The notes beneath the pieces were generated by a model. The model searched no databases. It was not told the origin of the DNA and saw only the letters and a program-made list of their open reading frames with translations. This document shows, piece by piece, positions 1 to 6,879 of a stretch of DNA of 25,666 nt (position 1 is the stretch's first letter; every line of letters begins with the position of its first letter). Source of the DNA: a virus; IMG/VR virus record IMGVR_UViG_3300035682_000177, positions 1 to 25,666 of that record. One strand, 5' to 3'. Position numbers and translations under genes: made by a program.

Positions 1-1477
1 CACCATCTATCTTACTTGTTGCATTCGGTCTTGCAACACCTGTTGTAACAAAATCATAAACCTTTGATAGCATTGATTTTTTTGGGTTGTTTAAACGCTC
101 TAATTCTGCATCTAATGAATCCTCGCTATCATAATCAACCTTTCTACTATCTACTAATTCCCATTCTAAAGGATCTAAATTTTCACCAAACTGCGACAAA
201 TCTAAATCATCTAAATGCTTTGATAGCATTGTTGGTGCAGTTGGTAAATCAGAACCTCCCAATTCGGCTTTTAATCCTACTAAATCACGAATTTCATTAG
301 CTGTCATTGATTCTAAAACCTTATTAGCTACCAATGGACTTAATGAATTTATTGAATCTATAACAGCATTACTTGCTCCTAATCCGGTAAGCTCACCTGC
401 TGCATCTAATAAGTTTAAAGGAATAAACTTTAAGTTTAAACTAACTTGATTAAATGCTAATATCTGATCTAAGGCATCTAAAATCGTTTCCTGAAATGGA
501 ACTATTACGGTATTATCAAATAACACAGATGCGTTCTTTAATTCGTCTGCATTTGAGCTGAATCCGTTTGCTGTCTGAATCCCAAATAATAAACCAGATG
601 TTACACGATGACCAAGTAAAATTTTACCTCTTGATTCCTCAGACAAATATTGATAATGTGCAGGAGCATCATTTAAAGGAATAGAATCAACTGTTGTTTT
701 TTCCGTTTCTGAATTATTAAATGATACGATAACCGGATCTCCACCGCTACCGGTTAATTGGCCTTTTACCTTACTTGATATTAACTGTTGTTTTTCTTCG
801 TCTGGAATGCCATTATTAAAATTTATTACAGTTCTTCCGCTAAAACCTTTTTGAACATCATTAATAAGATAGTCTGAAATTTCTTCTTCTAATTTAGCAT
901 AAGGGATTGAACCAATATAATCTACGTTTGAGTAATATTTTTGACCTACTGTATAATTACCTACAAACAGAATTTCTAATGTCTTATCACCGTAACCAAA
1001 TGCAGGTATTTCTTTAGGAACAAACTTCTTTACATCTTCCCAATTATCACTATAATAATAAGCAGTTATTTCACCTTTATCATTGCACTTTTTTGCTCTT
1101 AATAAATGAACTGGTATATGCTCAGTTCTTATAATAGCATCTTTTGTTTTGTTGTATATTAATTGAATAGCAAATTGACCAAGCATCTTTAAATCAATAG
1201 CCGACTTCTTCAACATATCCTTTCTAAATAGCATTTTCATTTGTGCATATTCATTCGGTTTTTTGTTTGAATCAGTTGCATCTAAGCCTTTACCATAGAT
1301 AAGCTTAGATATAGCGTTTATAATAGCATTGTTAGTAGTGCTATTATTGTATGCATCTATAAGGAATTGATAATAGTTATTATCATCACCAAACTCAACC
1401 CAATCATTACGATTTGATTCTACTGTCTTAGGAGCCTTGTAAGCCTCTAACTGTACAAAATGTATATTACTACTCAT
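1..1477 (-). CDS. Portal protein (3' end cut by window edge)
   Basis: Open from an ATG at 1477 through the left edge, giving about 492 visible residues. It begins MSSNIHFVQLEAYKAP, and continues with a DWVEFGDDNNYYQFLIDAY segment, a YGKGLDA segment, and NFNNGIPDEE near the middle. I recognise this as the portal family common in Bacteroidetes siphophages: the dodecameric ring at the head vertex through which DNA is packaged and to which the neck binds. The acidic C-terminal part (DSEDSLDAELERLNN) looks like an added domain that continues beyond the window. The start lies inside the end of the 1470-1796 gene (8-nt overlap, TATGAGTAG), so the two are probably translationally coupled. Portal is the last visible virion gene, far from the terminase, which is unusual. 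Recognition is by sequence memory only. Confidence 0.85.
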   Translation of the reverse strand, partial: MSSNIHFVQLEAYKAPKTVESNRNDWVEFGDDNNYYQFLIDAYNNSTTNNAIINAISKLIYGKGLDATDSNKKPNEYAQMKMLFRKDMLKKSAIDLKMLGQFAIQLIYNKTKDAIIRTEHIPVHLLRAKKCNDKGEITAYYYSDNWEDVKKFVPKEIPAFGYGDKTLEILFVGNYTVGQKYYSNVDYIGSIPYAKLEEEISDYLINDVQKGFSGRTVINFNNGIPDEEKQQLISSKVKGQLTGSGGDPVIVSFNNSETEKTTVDSIPLNDAPAHYQYLSEESRGKILLGHRVTSGLLFGIQTANGFSSNADELKNASVLFDNTVIVPFQETILDALDQILAFNQVSLNLKFIPLNLLDAAGELTGLGASNAVIDSINSLSPLVANKVLESMTANEIRDLVGLKAELGGSDLPTAPTMLSKHLDDLDLSQFGENLDPLEWELVDSRKVDYDSEDSLDAELERLNNPKKSMLSKVYDFVTTGVARPNATSKIDG

Positions 1478-1796
1478 AAAATATTATAGTGTCATTAGGT
1501 GCAACATATTCGCCTTGATTGACAGAATACGTTTCAATAGTTTGATTAGTGCAAAAGATTCTATCTCTGTGAACTAAGATATCATCATACTTTAATATTA
1601 CTTCATAGAAATGATTTTCTTTTAAATCAAATACTTTATCAAAGTAAGAGTAATAGCATGAATCGTTTACAGTAATAGATTCTGTGATAATTTCATTAGT
1701 CGTTTCGTTTCTCAATAGCATAGTATTTGCAGTTTCAAACCTTGTAGGAATAAATCTAAATACTTGTGATTCTAAAGTTTCTTGTAAAATTATCAT
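1470..1796 (-). CDS. Small beta-rich phage protein next to portal
   Basis: 108 aa (MIILQETLESQVFRFIPTRF...), predicted mostly beta from its alternating hydrophobic pattern, with a conserved-looking RIFCTNQTIETYSVN segment near residues 79-93. Proteins of this shape sit beside the portal or tail genes in many Bacteroidetes phages, but I know of no proven function; a neck, adaptor or decoration role is an inference from position. The ATG at 1796 is preceded by TACGTTTAT at 1804-1812 (minus strand), a leader shared with two other virion genes, and by the AT-rich inverted-repeat element. Its stop overlaps the portal start. Confidence 0.7.
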   Translation of the reverse strand: MIILQETLESQVFRFIPTRFETANTMLLRNETTNEIITESITVNDSCYYSYFDKVFDLKENHFYEVILKYDDILVHRDRIFCTNQTIETYSVNQGEYVAPNDTIIFYE

Positions 1797-1803
1797 CTAT
1801 ACT

Positions 1804-1812
1804 ATAAACGTA
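1804..1812 (-). promoter_or_regulatory. TACGTTTAT leader motif, copy A
   Basis: On the minus strand the sequence TTTTTTACGTTTATAG lies 7 nt before the ATG at 1796. The same nonamer lies 7-8 nt before two other virion gene starts (4963 and 11796). TACGTTTA resembles the Bacteroidetes -7 box TAnnTTTG except for the last base, but no TTTG -33 box is seen about 19 nt upstream. It may be a phage-specific promoter element, perhaps read by the phage sigma factor, or a translation signal. Confidence 0.4.
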
Positions 1813-1828
1813 AAAAACATGATTTGAT

Positions 1829-2070
1829 TTATTTTAAAGCATTTTAAAAATTTTAAAGTAATTTTAAAGTAAATTAAGGCTTAACTCGTTGTTAATCAAT
1901 GCTTTAAAGTAATTTATTTTAAAATCCTGTTTTTTAAAATTATTTTTTCATTTTACTTTTTTTTATTTCATTTTAAACATTTTAAAAGAAAAGCTTTAAA
2001 AATGCCTTTACACTATCTTAAACGCAATAAATCACTTTAAAATTACTTTAAAATACTTTAAAAATTTTAA
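1829..2070. repeat. AT-rich inverted-repeat element 1 (TTTTAAAG array)
   Basis: This fills the 327-base gap between 1796 and 2124, which has no credible ORF. By hand count it contains about 14 copies of the palindromic core TTTAAA, mostly as TTTTAAAGTA on the left side and as its reverse complement on the right side. A 21-base block at 1850-1870 recurs as its exact reverse complement at 2034-2054, so the element is an imperfect inverted repeat with a T-rich centre. The block 1979-2004 (26 bases) is the exact reverse complement of 17052-17077 in the second element. It could be an origin, a protein-binding array, a recombination site or a structured RNA; the sequence does not decide. Confidence 0.8.
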
Positions 2071-2073
2071 AAT

Positions 2074-2100
2074 AAAAAAGGGTTGACTAAATGCCAACCC
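2074..2100 (-). terminator. Rho-independent terminator after tail tube gene
   Basis: On the minus strand GGGTTG (2100-2095) pairs with CAACCC (2085-2080) across a 9-nt loop and is followed by TTTTTT. It lies about 24 nt after the stop codon of the 2124-2651 gene and ends that unit before the AT-rich element. Confidence 0.85.
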
Positions 2101-2123
2101 CTAATTAACCATGAAAAAGATTT

Positions 2124-2651
2124 TTAAACTCCTACAGTTACAGTAAAACCTGCTGCTACTAAAGTGTTCATAATAAAGTTAGCCGGTACTGGTTCTTGAC
2201 CAACTAAAGTTAAAGTATAACCAGATAAATCACCGATTGCAGCACCAGTTACAATAGTACCAGATGTTACATCCATACCATGTTTTAAACCGCAATAGAA
2301 TAAGTTACCGTTATTATCTTCAACCACTACAGTAGGCTTACCGTAGCTTAATAATTTAATTTGCTTGTTATCCTTTACAGATAATTTCTTTAATGTAAGA
2401 TTTAAGGTCTGCTCAAAGTAGGTTGTTCCGTTTTCTCTACTTGAAGTAATAGTTTGATCAAATGATGAATTACCTTTCAAATCATATTTAAACGCTACAG
2501 GTGTACCCGTAACCGTTAATATAGCATCTGTGTCTGTAACATCGTATGTAACGCCCGTTACATCTCCATCATTGATTATATAAACTGCCTTTAAACCGCC
2601 ATTGCTTGTCTTACAAGGTTCCAGCCTTCCAGCCGCGATATCACATGACAT
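2124..2651 (-). CDS. Probable major tail tube protein
   Basis: 175 aa, beginning MSCDIAAGRLEPCKTSNGG. Features visible include a YDLKGNSSFDQTI segment, SRENGTTYFEQTLNLTLKKL near the middle and a DLSGYTLTLVGQEPVPANF end. I recognise this as a protein widespread beside the capsid gene in Bacteroidetes siphophages and usually annotated as a tail or structural protein. The beta-rich makeup, small size, own terminator and position after MCP fit the tail tube subunit that polymerises around the tape measure. It could instead be a head decoration protein. Terminators both before (2675-2706) and after it suggest its dosage is set separately from MCP. The start is ATG at 2651. Confidence 0.65.
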   Translation of the reverse strand: MSCDIAAGRLEPCKTSNGGLKAVYIINDGDVTGVTYDVTDTDAILTVTGTPVAFKYDLKGNSSFDQTITSSRENGTTYFEQTLNLTLKKLSVKDNKQIKLLSYGKPTVVVEDNNGNLFYCGLKHGMDVTSGTIVTGAAIGDLSGYTLTLVGQEPVPANFIMNTLVAAGFTVTVGV

Positions 2652-2674
2652 AGTTTCTTAATTTATTAATAGTG

Positions 2675-2706
2675 AAAAAATAAGCAGAGGAACTTAATCC
2701 CCTGCT
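2675..2706 (-). terminator. Terminator between MCP and tail tube genes
   Basis: On the minus strand AGCAGGGGA (2706-2698) pairs with TCCTCTGCT (2691-2683), nine pairs with one G-U, followed by TATTTTTT. It lies 9 nt after the MCP stop. No clear promoter is seen before 2651, so it may act as a partial terminator or as a 3'-end stabilising hairpin. Confidence 0.8.
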
Positions 2707-2714
2707 ATTATAAT

Positions 2715-3665
2715 TTAGTTAGCTGCGTTTACAATTCCGTAAGTTACGATATCCTCGATAACTCCGATTTGAACGCCTGCAGTCATTCTTAAAACTACTC
2801 TTACGTTTTGAGATCCGTCTAAGTCTGACATGTCGATAATTTTAGCCTCACCCATATCAGTCAACAAACCTGTTCCAAAGAAAAGATTTGATTTCTCAGC
2901 TGCAATAGCTGTGTTAGATGCTAATCCATTTGCTACGAATAACTTAACACCGTCAAACATTAAATCACCGAATTGTTGGTTATTTCCTTGAGCGTTAAAA
3001 CCTGCAGCACCTAAACCAGATGCACCAAATCCACCCAAAGAACGAACGTATGCTCTGTAAATGTTTTGAGAAATGTAGATATGTAAATCTTCTTTACCGT
3101 AAAGTGCTGCTGGTATTGCATCAACAATTTTACCTAATTCAGCTACTACGTTAGCAGCAGTTACAGTAGTTCCTAAAACCTCCTGAGCTGGTGGCAATAA
3201 TGGATCTAAAGAAGCGATTGTAGAAAATCCTGAGAATTCTCCAACATTAGCAGAAACGCCTTTCCAGATATTGCTTTCGTTTTTAGCTGCTACTTTAGCA
3301 ACAACATGAGCCATCAAGAAATCAGCAAAAGTTTTTGGTAAAACATCAAATGCTGAATAACCTTGTTGTGCTGATAACCAATCAGAATGAAAATCTTTCT
3401 TACATAATTGCAAGTTAACTTGAAACTCTTCTGGTTGTAAAACTCTTTCAGTTAAAGTGATAGTAGATGTTGCAGTGAAATCACAGCTTGCATCTTTTAA
3501 AATGTCATCAGATGACATTTTTTTCATCACTTCTTTGTACTTAATAGAAGGCTTAATTTCGATACCACCGTTATCGATAGTAGGCGCACTTAATAATGCT
3601 GCAGCAATGATTTTATCTTTAAATTCACCTGCATAGGTTGTAGTAATACTTGTAGTTGTTGGCAT
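2715..3665 (-). CDS. Major capsid protein
   Basis: 316 aa, beginning MPTTTSITTTYAGEF. It follows the protease and scaffold genes, as HK97-fold capsid proteins do. Residues roughly 60-110 (ATSTITLTERVLQPEEFQVN, then CKKDFHSDW) and 120-150 (DFLMAHVVAKVAAKNESNIW) resemble the major capsid family of Bacteroidetes phages. The C-terminal part (VRVVLRMTAGVQIGVIEDIVTYG) fits the axial domain. The leader is AATTAAAAAAAAATG, an A-rich signal typical of strongly translated Bacteroidetes genes. A hairpin terminator follows directly. The recognition is good for the class, though no structure comparison was possible. Confidence 0.85.
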   Translation of the reverse strand: MPTTTSITTTYAGEFKDKIIAAALLSAPTIDNGGIEIKPSIKYKEVMKKMSSDDILKDASCDFTATSTITLTERVLQPEEFQVNLQLCKKDFHSDWLSAQQGYSAFDVLPKTFADFLMAHVVAKVAAKNESNIWKGVSANVGEFSGFSTIASLDPLLPPAQEVLGTTVTAANVVAELGKIVDAIPAALYGKEDLHIYISQNIYRAYVRSLGGFGASGLGAAGFNAQGNNQQFGDLMFDGVKLFVANGLASNTAIAAEKSNLFFGTGLLTDMGEAKIIDMSDLDGSQNVRVVLRMTAGVQIGVIEDIVTYGIVNAAN

Positions 3666-3682
3666 TTTTTTTTAATTTTAGT

Positions 3683-4222
3683 TTAGTTAAACATTTTTGA
3701 ATAAACCGAATCCTTAATTGATTTAGTTTTGTTTTGTGAAAATCTGAATCCCTCTGCTTTTACTTCGCTTTCTGGATTAGTTACGATTGGAGAAGCACCT
3801 GCCTCCATTGATGATAAAGAAACTTTTAACGCTTCATTTTCCGCTTTTAAAGAAGCAAGTTCCGTTCTGAAGTTTTCAATCTCTGCAAAGAAACTTTCCT
3901 TTGAAACAGATTCAACAACCCTCTTTGGTTGTGTTGCCGCTTCTACTGGCATTTCTTCCTCAACTGCAACTTCTTCTTCTTTAGCTGCTAAAGACTTAAT
4001 TACGCCTTCAACTTCTACAACTAAAACGCTGCCATCTTCTAATTTGTACTCACCTACTGGCATTGGTATTGCGCCTTCAGGAGTTACGATTCCGATTGAA
4101 TAATCTGCTTCAAATTCCTCAGCTTCAACAATGGTTACTCCATCTTCAAGCTTCATTTGAGCAAGTTTTACATCCATCGAAAGCAATGCTCTGATTTTGT
4201 TTTCTACTCTTTTATAGTCCAT
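3683..4222 (-). CDS. Probable head scaffolding protein
   Basis: 179 aa, acidic. The N-terminal part (MDYKRVENKIRALLSM, then MKLEDGVTIVEAEEFEADY) is followed by a Glu/Ala/Val-rich linker (EEEVAVEEEMPVEAA, residues 80-97) and a predicted coiled coil at about 108-140 (FFAEIENFRTELASLKAENEAL), ending SVYSKMFN. Position immediately before MCP, acidity and coiled coil are the usual marks of a scaffold that is removed before DNA packaging, probably by the protease at 4397-4963. The family itself is recognised only in general terms. Confidence 0.7.
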   Translation of the reverse strand: MDYKRVENKIRALLSMDVKLAQMKLEDGVTIVEAEEFEADYSIGIVTPEGAIPMPVGEYKLEDGSVLVVEVEGVIKSLAAKEEEVAVEEEMPVEAATQPKRVVESVSKESFFAEIENFRTELASLKAENEALKVSLSSMEAGASPIVTNPESEVKAEGFRFSQNKTKSIKDSVYSKMFN

Positions 4223-4224
4223 AT

Positions 4225-4407
4225 TTAATTATTGTTTATTGTTCTTTCTGTGTTTGTGTTTATGATTACGCTTGTTCCTTGTTGTACTAATGAACCTATG
4301 CCTTGTTGTATCAATTCACCTTCGCAACATTCCTTAGAATACTTCTTGCCATCTTTACAAAGACATGCACGATTACCGCCTTTTGGGCTTGATGTTTTAT
4401 CCGCCAT
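4225..4407 (-). CDS. Small Cys-rich conserved head-region protein
   Basis: 60 aa with cysteines at 15, 17, 27 and 28 (RACLCKDGKKYSKECCEG) after an SPKGGNR start. Small proteins of this type occur between protease and scaffold in Bacteroidetes phages. The four cysteines could bind a metal, but there are too few residues between them for a standard zinc finger. Function is unknown. It overlaps the protease end by 11 nt and is followed 2 nt later by the scaffold start, so it is embedded in the head operon. Confidence 0.7.
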   Translation of the reverse strand: MADKTSSPKGGNRACLCKDGKKYSKECCEGELIQQGIGSLVQQGTSVIINTNTERTINNN

Positions 4408-4963
4408 TTTCTAAAACCTTAATGATTTGATTAATTAAATCTTCGTGTTTTTTTAATTCTAATTTATCCGCAAAAGATCCTTCTATTGAAAACCCTTTTA
4501 TCTCACCAGACTTTACACGATTCCAAACATCATCATTATCGACTTTCATTGAAATCATCCATGTTCCAACCGGTAAATTGAACTCGTACTTTCTTGACTT
4601 ATCAAATTGCTCATCTTCAATAATCCAAGACTCTACAACTGTCATTCCTTCCAATTTATCTTGGTGCTGAATTGTTGATTTGCTTTGATTACCTTTCTGC
4701 AAAAATAATTCCGATGCTTTTTTTATTGTATCCTTTGAGAAAAAGATATAGTATTCATCTTCTCCATCTCTACGATAAATCTGTTTGTTAGGAATCAAAG
4801 CCGCTCCCATTAGAATGCGTTTCTCTGAATCCACCTCCGCAAGCTTTACCTCATATTCCTTAGCTAATGCAATAAAATTGCTTTCCATCGCTGGATAATC
4901 AACCACAGAAACGGCATCAATGCCATCTATTTCGTTATCAATTACAAGCTCTATTATTCTCAT
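4397..4963 (-). CDS. XkdF-like prohead serine protease
   Basis: 188 aa from the ATG at 4963; an ATG at 4972 would add MNR. It resembles the phage putative serine protease XkdF family: RIIELVIDNEIDGIDAVSVVDYPAMESNF at the start, then GAALIPNKQIYRRDGEDEYYIFF, a HQDKLEGMTVVESWIIEDE segment (family His region) and GTWMISMKVDNDDVWNRVKSGEIKGFSIEG (family Ser region). It probably matures the scaffold and capsid. I prefer 4963 because this places TACGTTTAT at the same distance (7 nt) as in two other genes; the 4972 ATG lies inside that motif. Confidence 0.8.
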   Translation of the reverse strand: MRIIELVIDNEIDGIDAVSVVDYPAMESNFIALAKEYEVKLAEVDSEKRILMGAALIPNKQIYRRDGEDEYYIFFSKDTIKKASELFLQKGNQSKSTIQHQDKLEGMTVVESWIIEDEQFDKSRKYEFNLPVGTWMISMKVDNDDVWNRVKSGEIKGFSIEGSFADKLELKKHEDLINQIIKVLENGG

Positions 4964-4970
4964 TCTATTC

Positions 4971-4979
4971 ATAAACGTA
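4971..4979 (-). promoter_or_regulatory. TACGTTTAT leader motif, copy C
   Basis: TACGTTTAT on the minus strand, 7 nt before the ATG at 4963. It matches copies at 1804-1812 and 11805-11813 in sequence and spacing. It occupies the short gap between the tape measure stop (5003) and the protease start, where a new promoter for the head genes would be useful. Confidence 0.4.
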
Positions 4980-5002
4980 TTTATTTATCTTTGTTACATT
5001 TT

Positions 5003-6748
5003 CTAACCGCCTAATGTTGCAGTCCTTACAATATTTCTATCTAATGCTTGTTGTGTTGTTACTTGTGAACCTACTACATAAGCTTGAACTGGTGACTGAT
5101 TACCTAAGCCTTGTGCTATCTGATTTACTCCGCTTGTTCCTACTACGTTGAATTGTGGCGCTGCTGGTACTGATGCAGTAGCTGGCATAGACGGAGCAGA
5201 TCCACCACCACCACCACCAGGAACTTGAACAGAAAGTATTTTCTTTACGTTTGAAAAAGCAGCAGTAGCAACAGCTATCGTACTTGCTATTTTTACACCT
5301 GTTCCAAATGGTTCCGGATAAATATTTTTAGCCTTCCAAACCTCAGATATACCTAAGTAAGCGTTAATAGTTGCAGTTGCAATAGCTAAGGCTTTACCCT
5401 CTGCCGTTTGTTGACCTAACATATCAGCAAAAGTGCTTAATATATTAGCTGTCTTTGCTAAAATTTCTCGCTTACCTTCATATTCTAATCTCGCTATTTC
5501 CGCTTTTTTATCTGCTGCTTCTTTTTCATCTGCTACACCTTGATCTCTTTGTGCTTTTAAATCAGCGGACATTTTTGCAAAGTCATCAACAATTTTTTTA
5601 TCCGCTGCAGCCTTTGCTAAATTATCACGCTCTTTCTTTTCGGCATCTAATTGTTCTTGATTTTTTAAATCTTGATCTCTTATTTCTTGTTGAGTTTTAA
5701 ATCTTGCTTTCTCGATTGATGCCGCTTTTTCATCTGCTGCTTTCTTAGCCGCTGCTAACTTTTCATTAGCTGCTTTTATCTTATCAGCTGCTTCTTGATT
5801 TATTTTAATACGGTCATCTTCTCGTTGCTTATCAATAGCAGATAATTCCCTATTTAATCTTTTAGCTAATGCCGCAGTATTTGCTCCTTCTTCTTTTATT
5901 GCCTCCGCATAAGCATTTTTTGCGTCTATCTTTTGTTTAGTATATTTGTCAATTTGATCTCCGTGTTCTGCTAAAAACTTTTTATTAACACTTAAAGTTT
6001 TATCTGCTGCATCCTTCAAAGAATCTAAAGCACGCTCAGCTTCCGATGTTGCTCCAACAAAATCAGTAACTGATTCAACTATATTTCCGAAAAACTCACC
6101 AACTTGTGCAAGTCCTGGAATCAAATTTAAAACCGCCTTCTTTACTTTGTCAAAGTTTGCAATCAGCAAGCCTAACCCGACTACGATTGCACCGATACCG
6201 GTAGCCGCTAATGCTATTCTTAATAACTTTAATGCGCCAGTAGATGCACCGACTACCGTTGTGTAAGCCGCTTGTGATGCCGTTAAAACTTTTTGAACCG
6301 CTACATTACTTTTTAATACTGCACCTAATTGCTTAAATGAATCTACACTTTCGCCAATCGTTTGCAAACCTTGCGATAAAGCCATTGCAGACTGAACCTT
6401 TAACAATGTCTTTTCAACATTCTCAGATTCCGAACCGAACAAAGCCATCCCGCCCTGCACCGCTGCAAAACCACCGGCTACACCACTTAAAGAAGATGAT
6501 AATGCTTTAAACTTTGCATCAGGATTAAAGGCATCCGTTAACGCTTTAGCATCACCGATTGCATCCTTTAATATACCTGCCTTTTTAGCTGCATTAATAG
6601 CCTCCTTAGATGTTGCGCCAAACTTCTCAGATAATTGCGTAACATCATTTTGTGCCTCCCTTAATTGAGCCTTTAAGGATTTAACGCTTTCAGTTGTCGC
6701 ATTTAAATTATCAGAAATTTGTAAATTAACTATTTTAGTTTCAGCCAT
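5003..6748 (-). CDS. Tail tape measure protein
   Basis: 581 aa. It starts with a coiled coil (about 15-55, TESVKSLKAQLREAQNDVTQ), then a small-residue-rich segment, a hydrophobic stretch at about 175-205 (LRIALAATGIGAIVVGLGLLI), and a very long charged alpha/coiled-coil region (270-430) rich in Ala, Lys, Glu and Asp. The end has a poly-Gly patch (PGGGGGGSAPS) and a beta-like tail. This is the ordinary composition of a tape measure protein, which sets tail length and helps DNA entry. At 581 residues it implies a fairly short siphophage-type tail. The start is ATG at 6748, overlapped by the 49-aa ORF. It sits just before the head genes, not at the end of the tail module. Confidence 0.85.
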   Translation of the reverse strand: MAETKIVNLQISDNLNATTESVKSLKAQLREAQNDVTQLSEKFGATSKEAINAAKKAGILKDAIGDAKALTDAFNPDAKFKALSSSLSGVAGGFAAVQGGMALFGSESENVEKTLLKVQSAMALSQGLQTIGESVDSFKQLGAVLKSNVAVQKVLTASQAAYTTVVGASTGALKLLRIALAATGIGAIVVGLGLLIANFDKVKKAVLNLIPGLAQVGEFFGNIVESVTDFVGATSEAERALDSLKDAADKTLSVNKKFLAEHGDQIDKYTKQKIDAKNAYAEAIKEEGANTAALAKRLNRELSAIDKQREDDRIKINQEAADKIKAANEKLAAAKKAADEKAASIEKARFKTQQEIRDQDLKNQEQLDAEKKERDNLAKAAADKKIVDDFAKMSADLKAQRDQGVADEKEAADKKAEIARLEYEGKREILAKTANILSTFADMLGQQTAEGKALAIATATINAYLGISEVWKAKNIYPEPFGTGVKIASTIAVATAAFSNVKKILSVQVPGGGGGGSAPSMPATASVPAAPQFNVVGTSGVNQIAQGLGNQSPVQAYVVGSQVTTQQALDRNIVRTATLGG

Positions 6749-6879
6749 TGCCTTTTTATTTGTTTGAACCCGCCTTTAAATGTTGTTTGTAATTCGTATT
6801 TCCCTTTCGCTATTTCGATGTTTTCGCTCTGGTTGTAATGCTCGTTTAATGTTAGCATTAATAAAATGTTCTTTATCAT
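6730..6879 (-). CDS. Small ORF (49 aa) before tape measure
   Basis: ATG at 6879 overlaps the stop of the 6876-8840 gene as ATGA, and the ORF runs to TAG at 6730, 19 nt inside the tape measure gene. The protein begins MIKNILLMLTLNEHYNQSEN and contains KGKYELQTTFKGGFKQIKRQW. Without it there would be 127 unexplained bases in an otherwise closely packed operon. It is unrecognised; the start/stop overlaps at both ends support translation. Confidence 0.6.
   Translation of the reverse strand: MIKNILLMLTLNEHYNQSENIEIAKGKYELQTTFKGGFKQIKRQWLKLK

Noticed and set aside
64-300. Plus-strand ORFs throughout the window (for example 64-300, 3729-4103, 4232-4414, 5455-5700, 10073-10264, 10464-10868, 17337-17633, 21693-21941, 21904-22224)
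   Set aside because: Each lies antisense to a clear minus-strand gene, has low-complexity Leu/Ser/Phe composition and no leader; they are reverse-frame shadows.
1829-2070. CRISPR-like array in the TTTTAAAG region
   Set aside because: Units are 8-12 bp without unique spacers of constant length and no cas genes are present.
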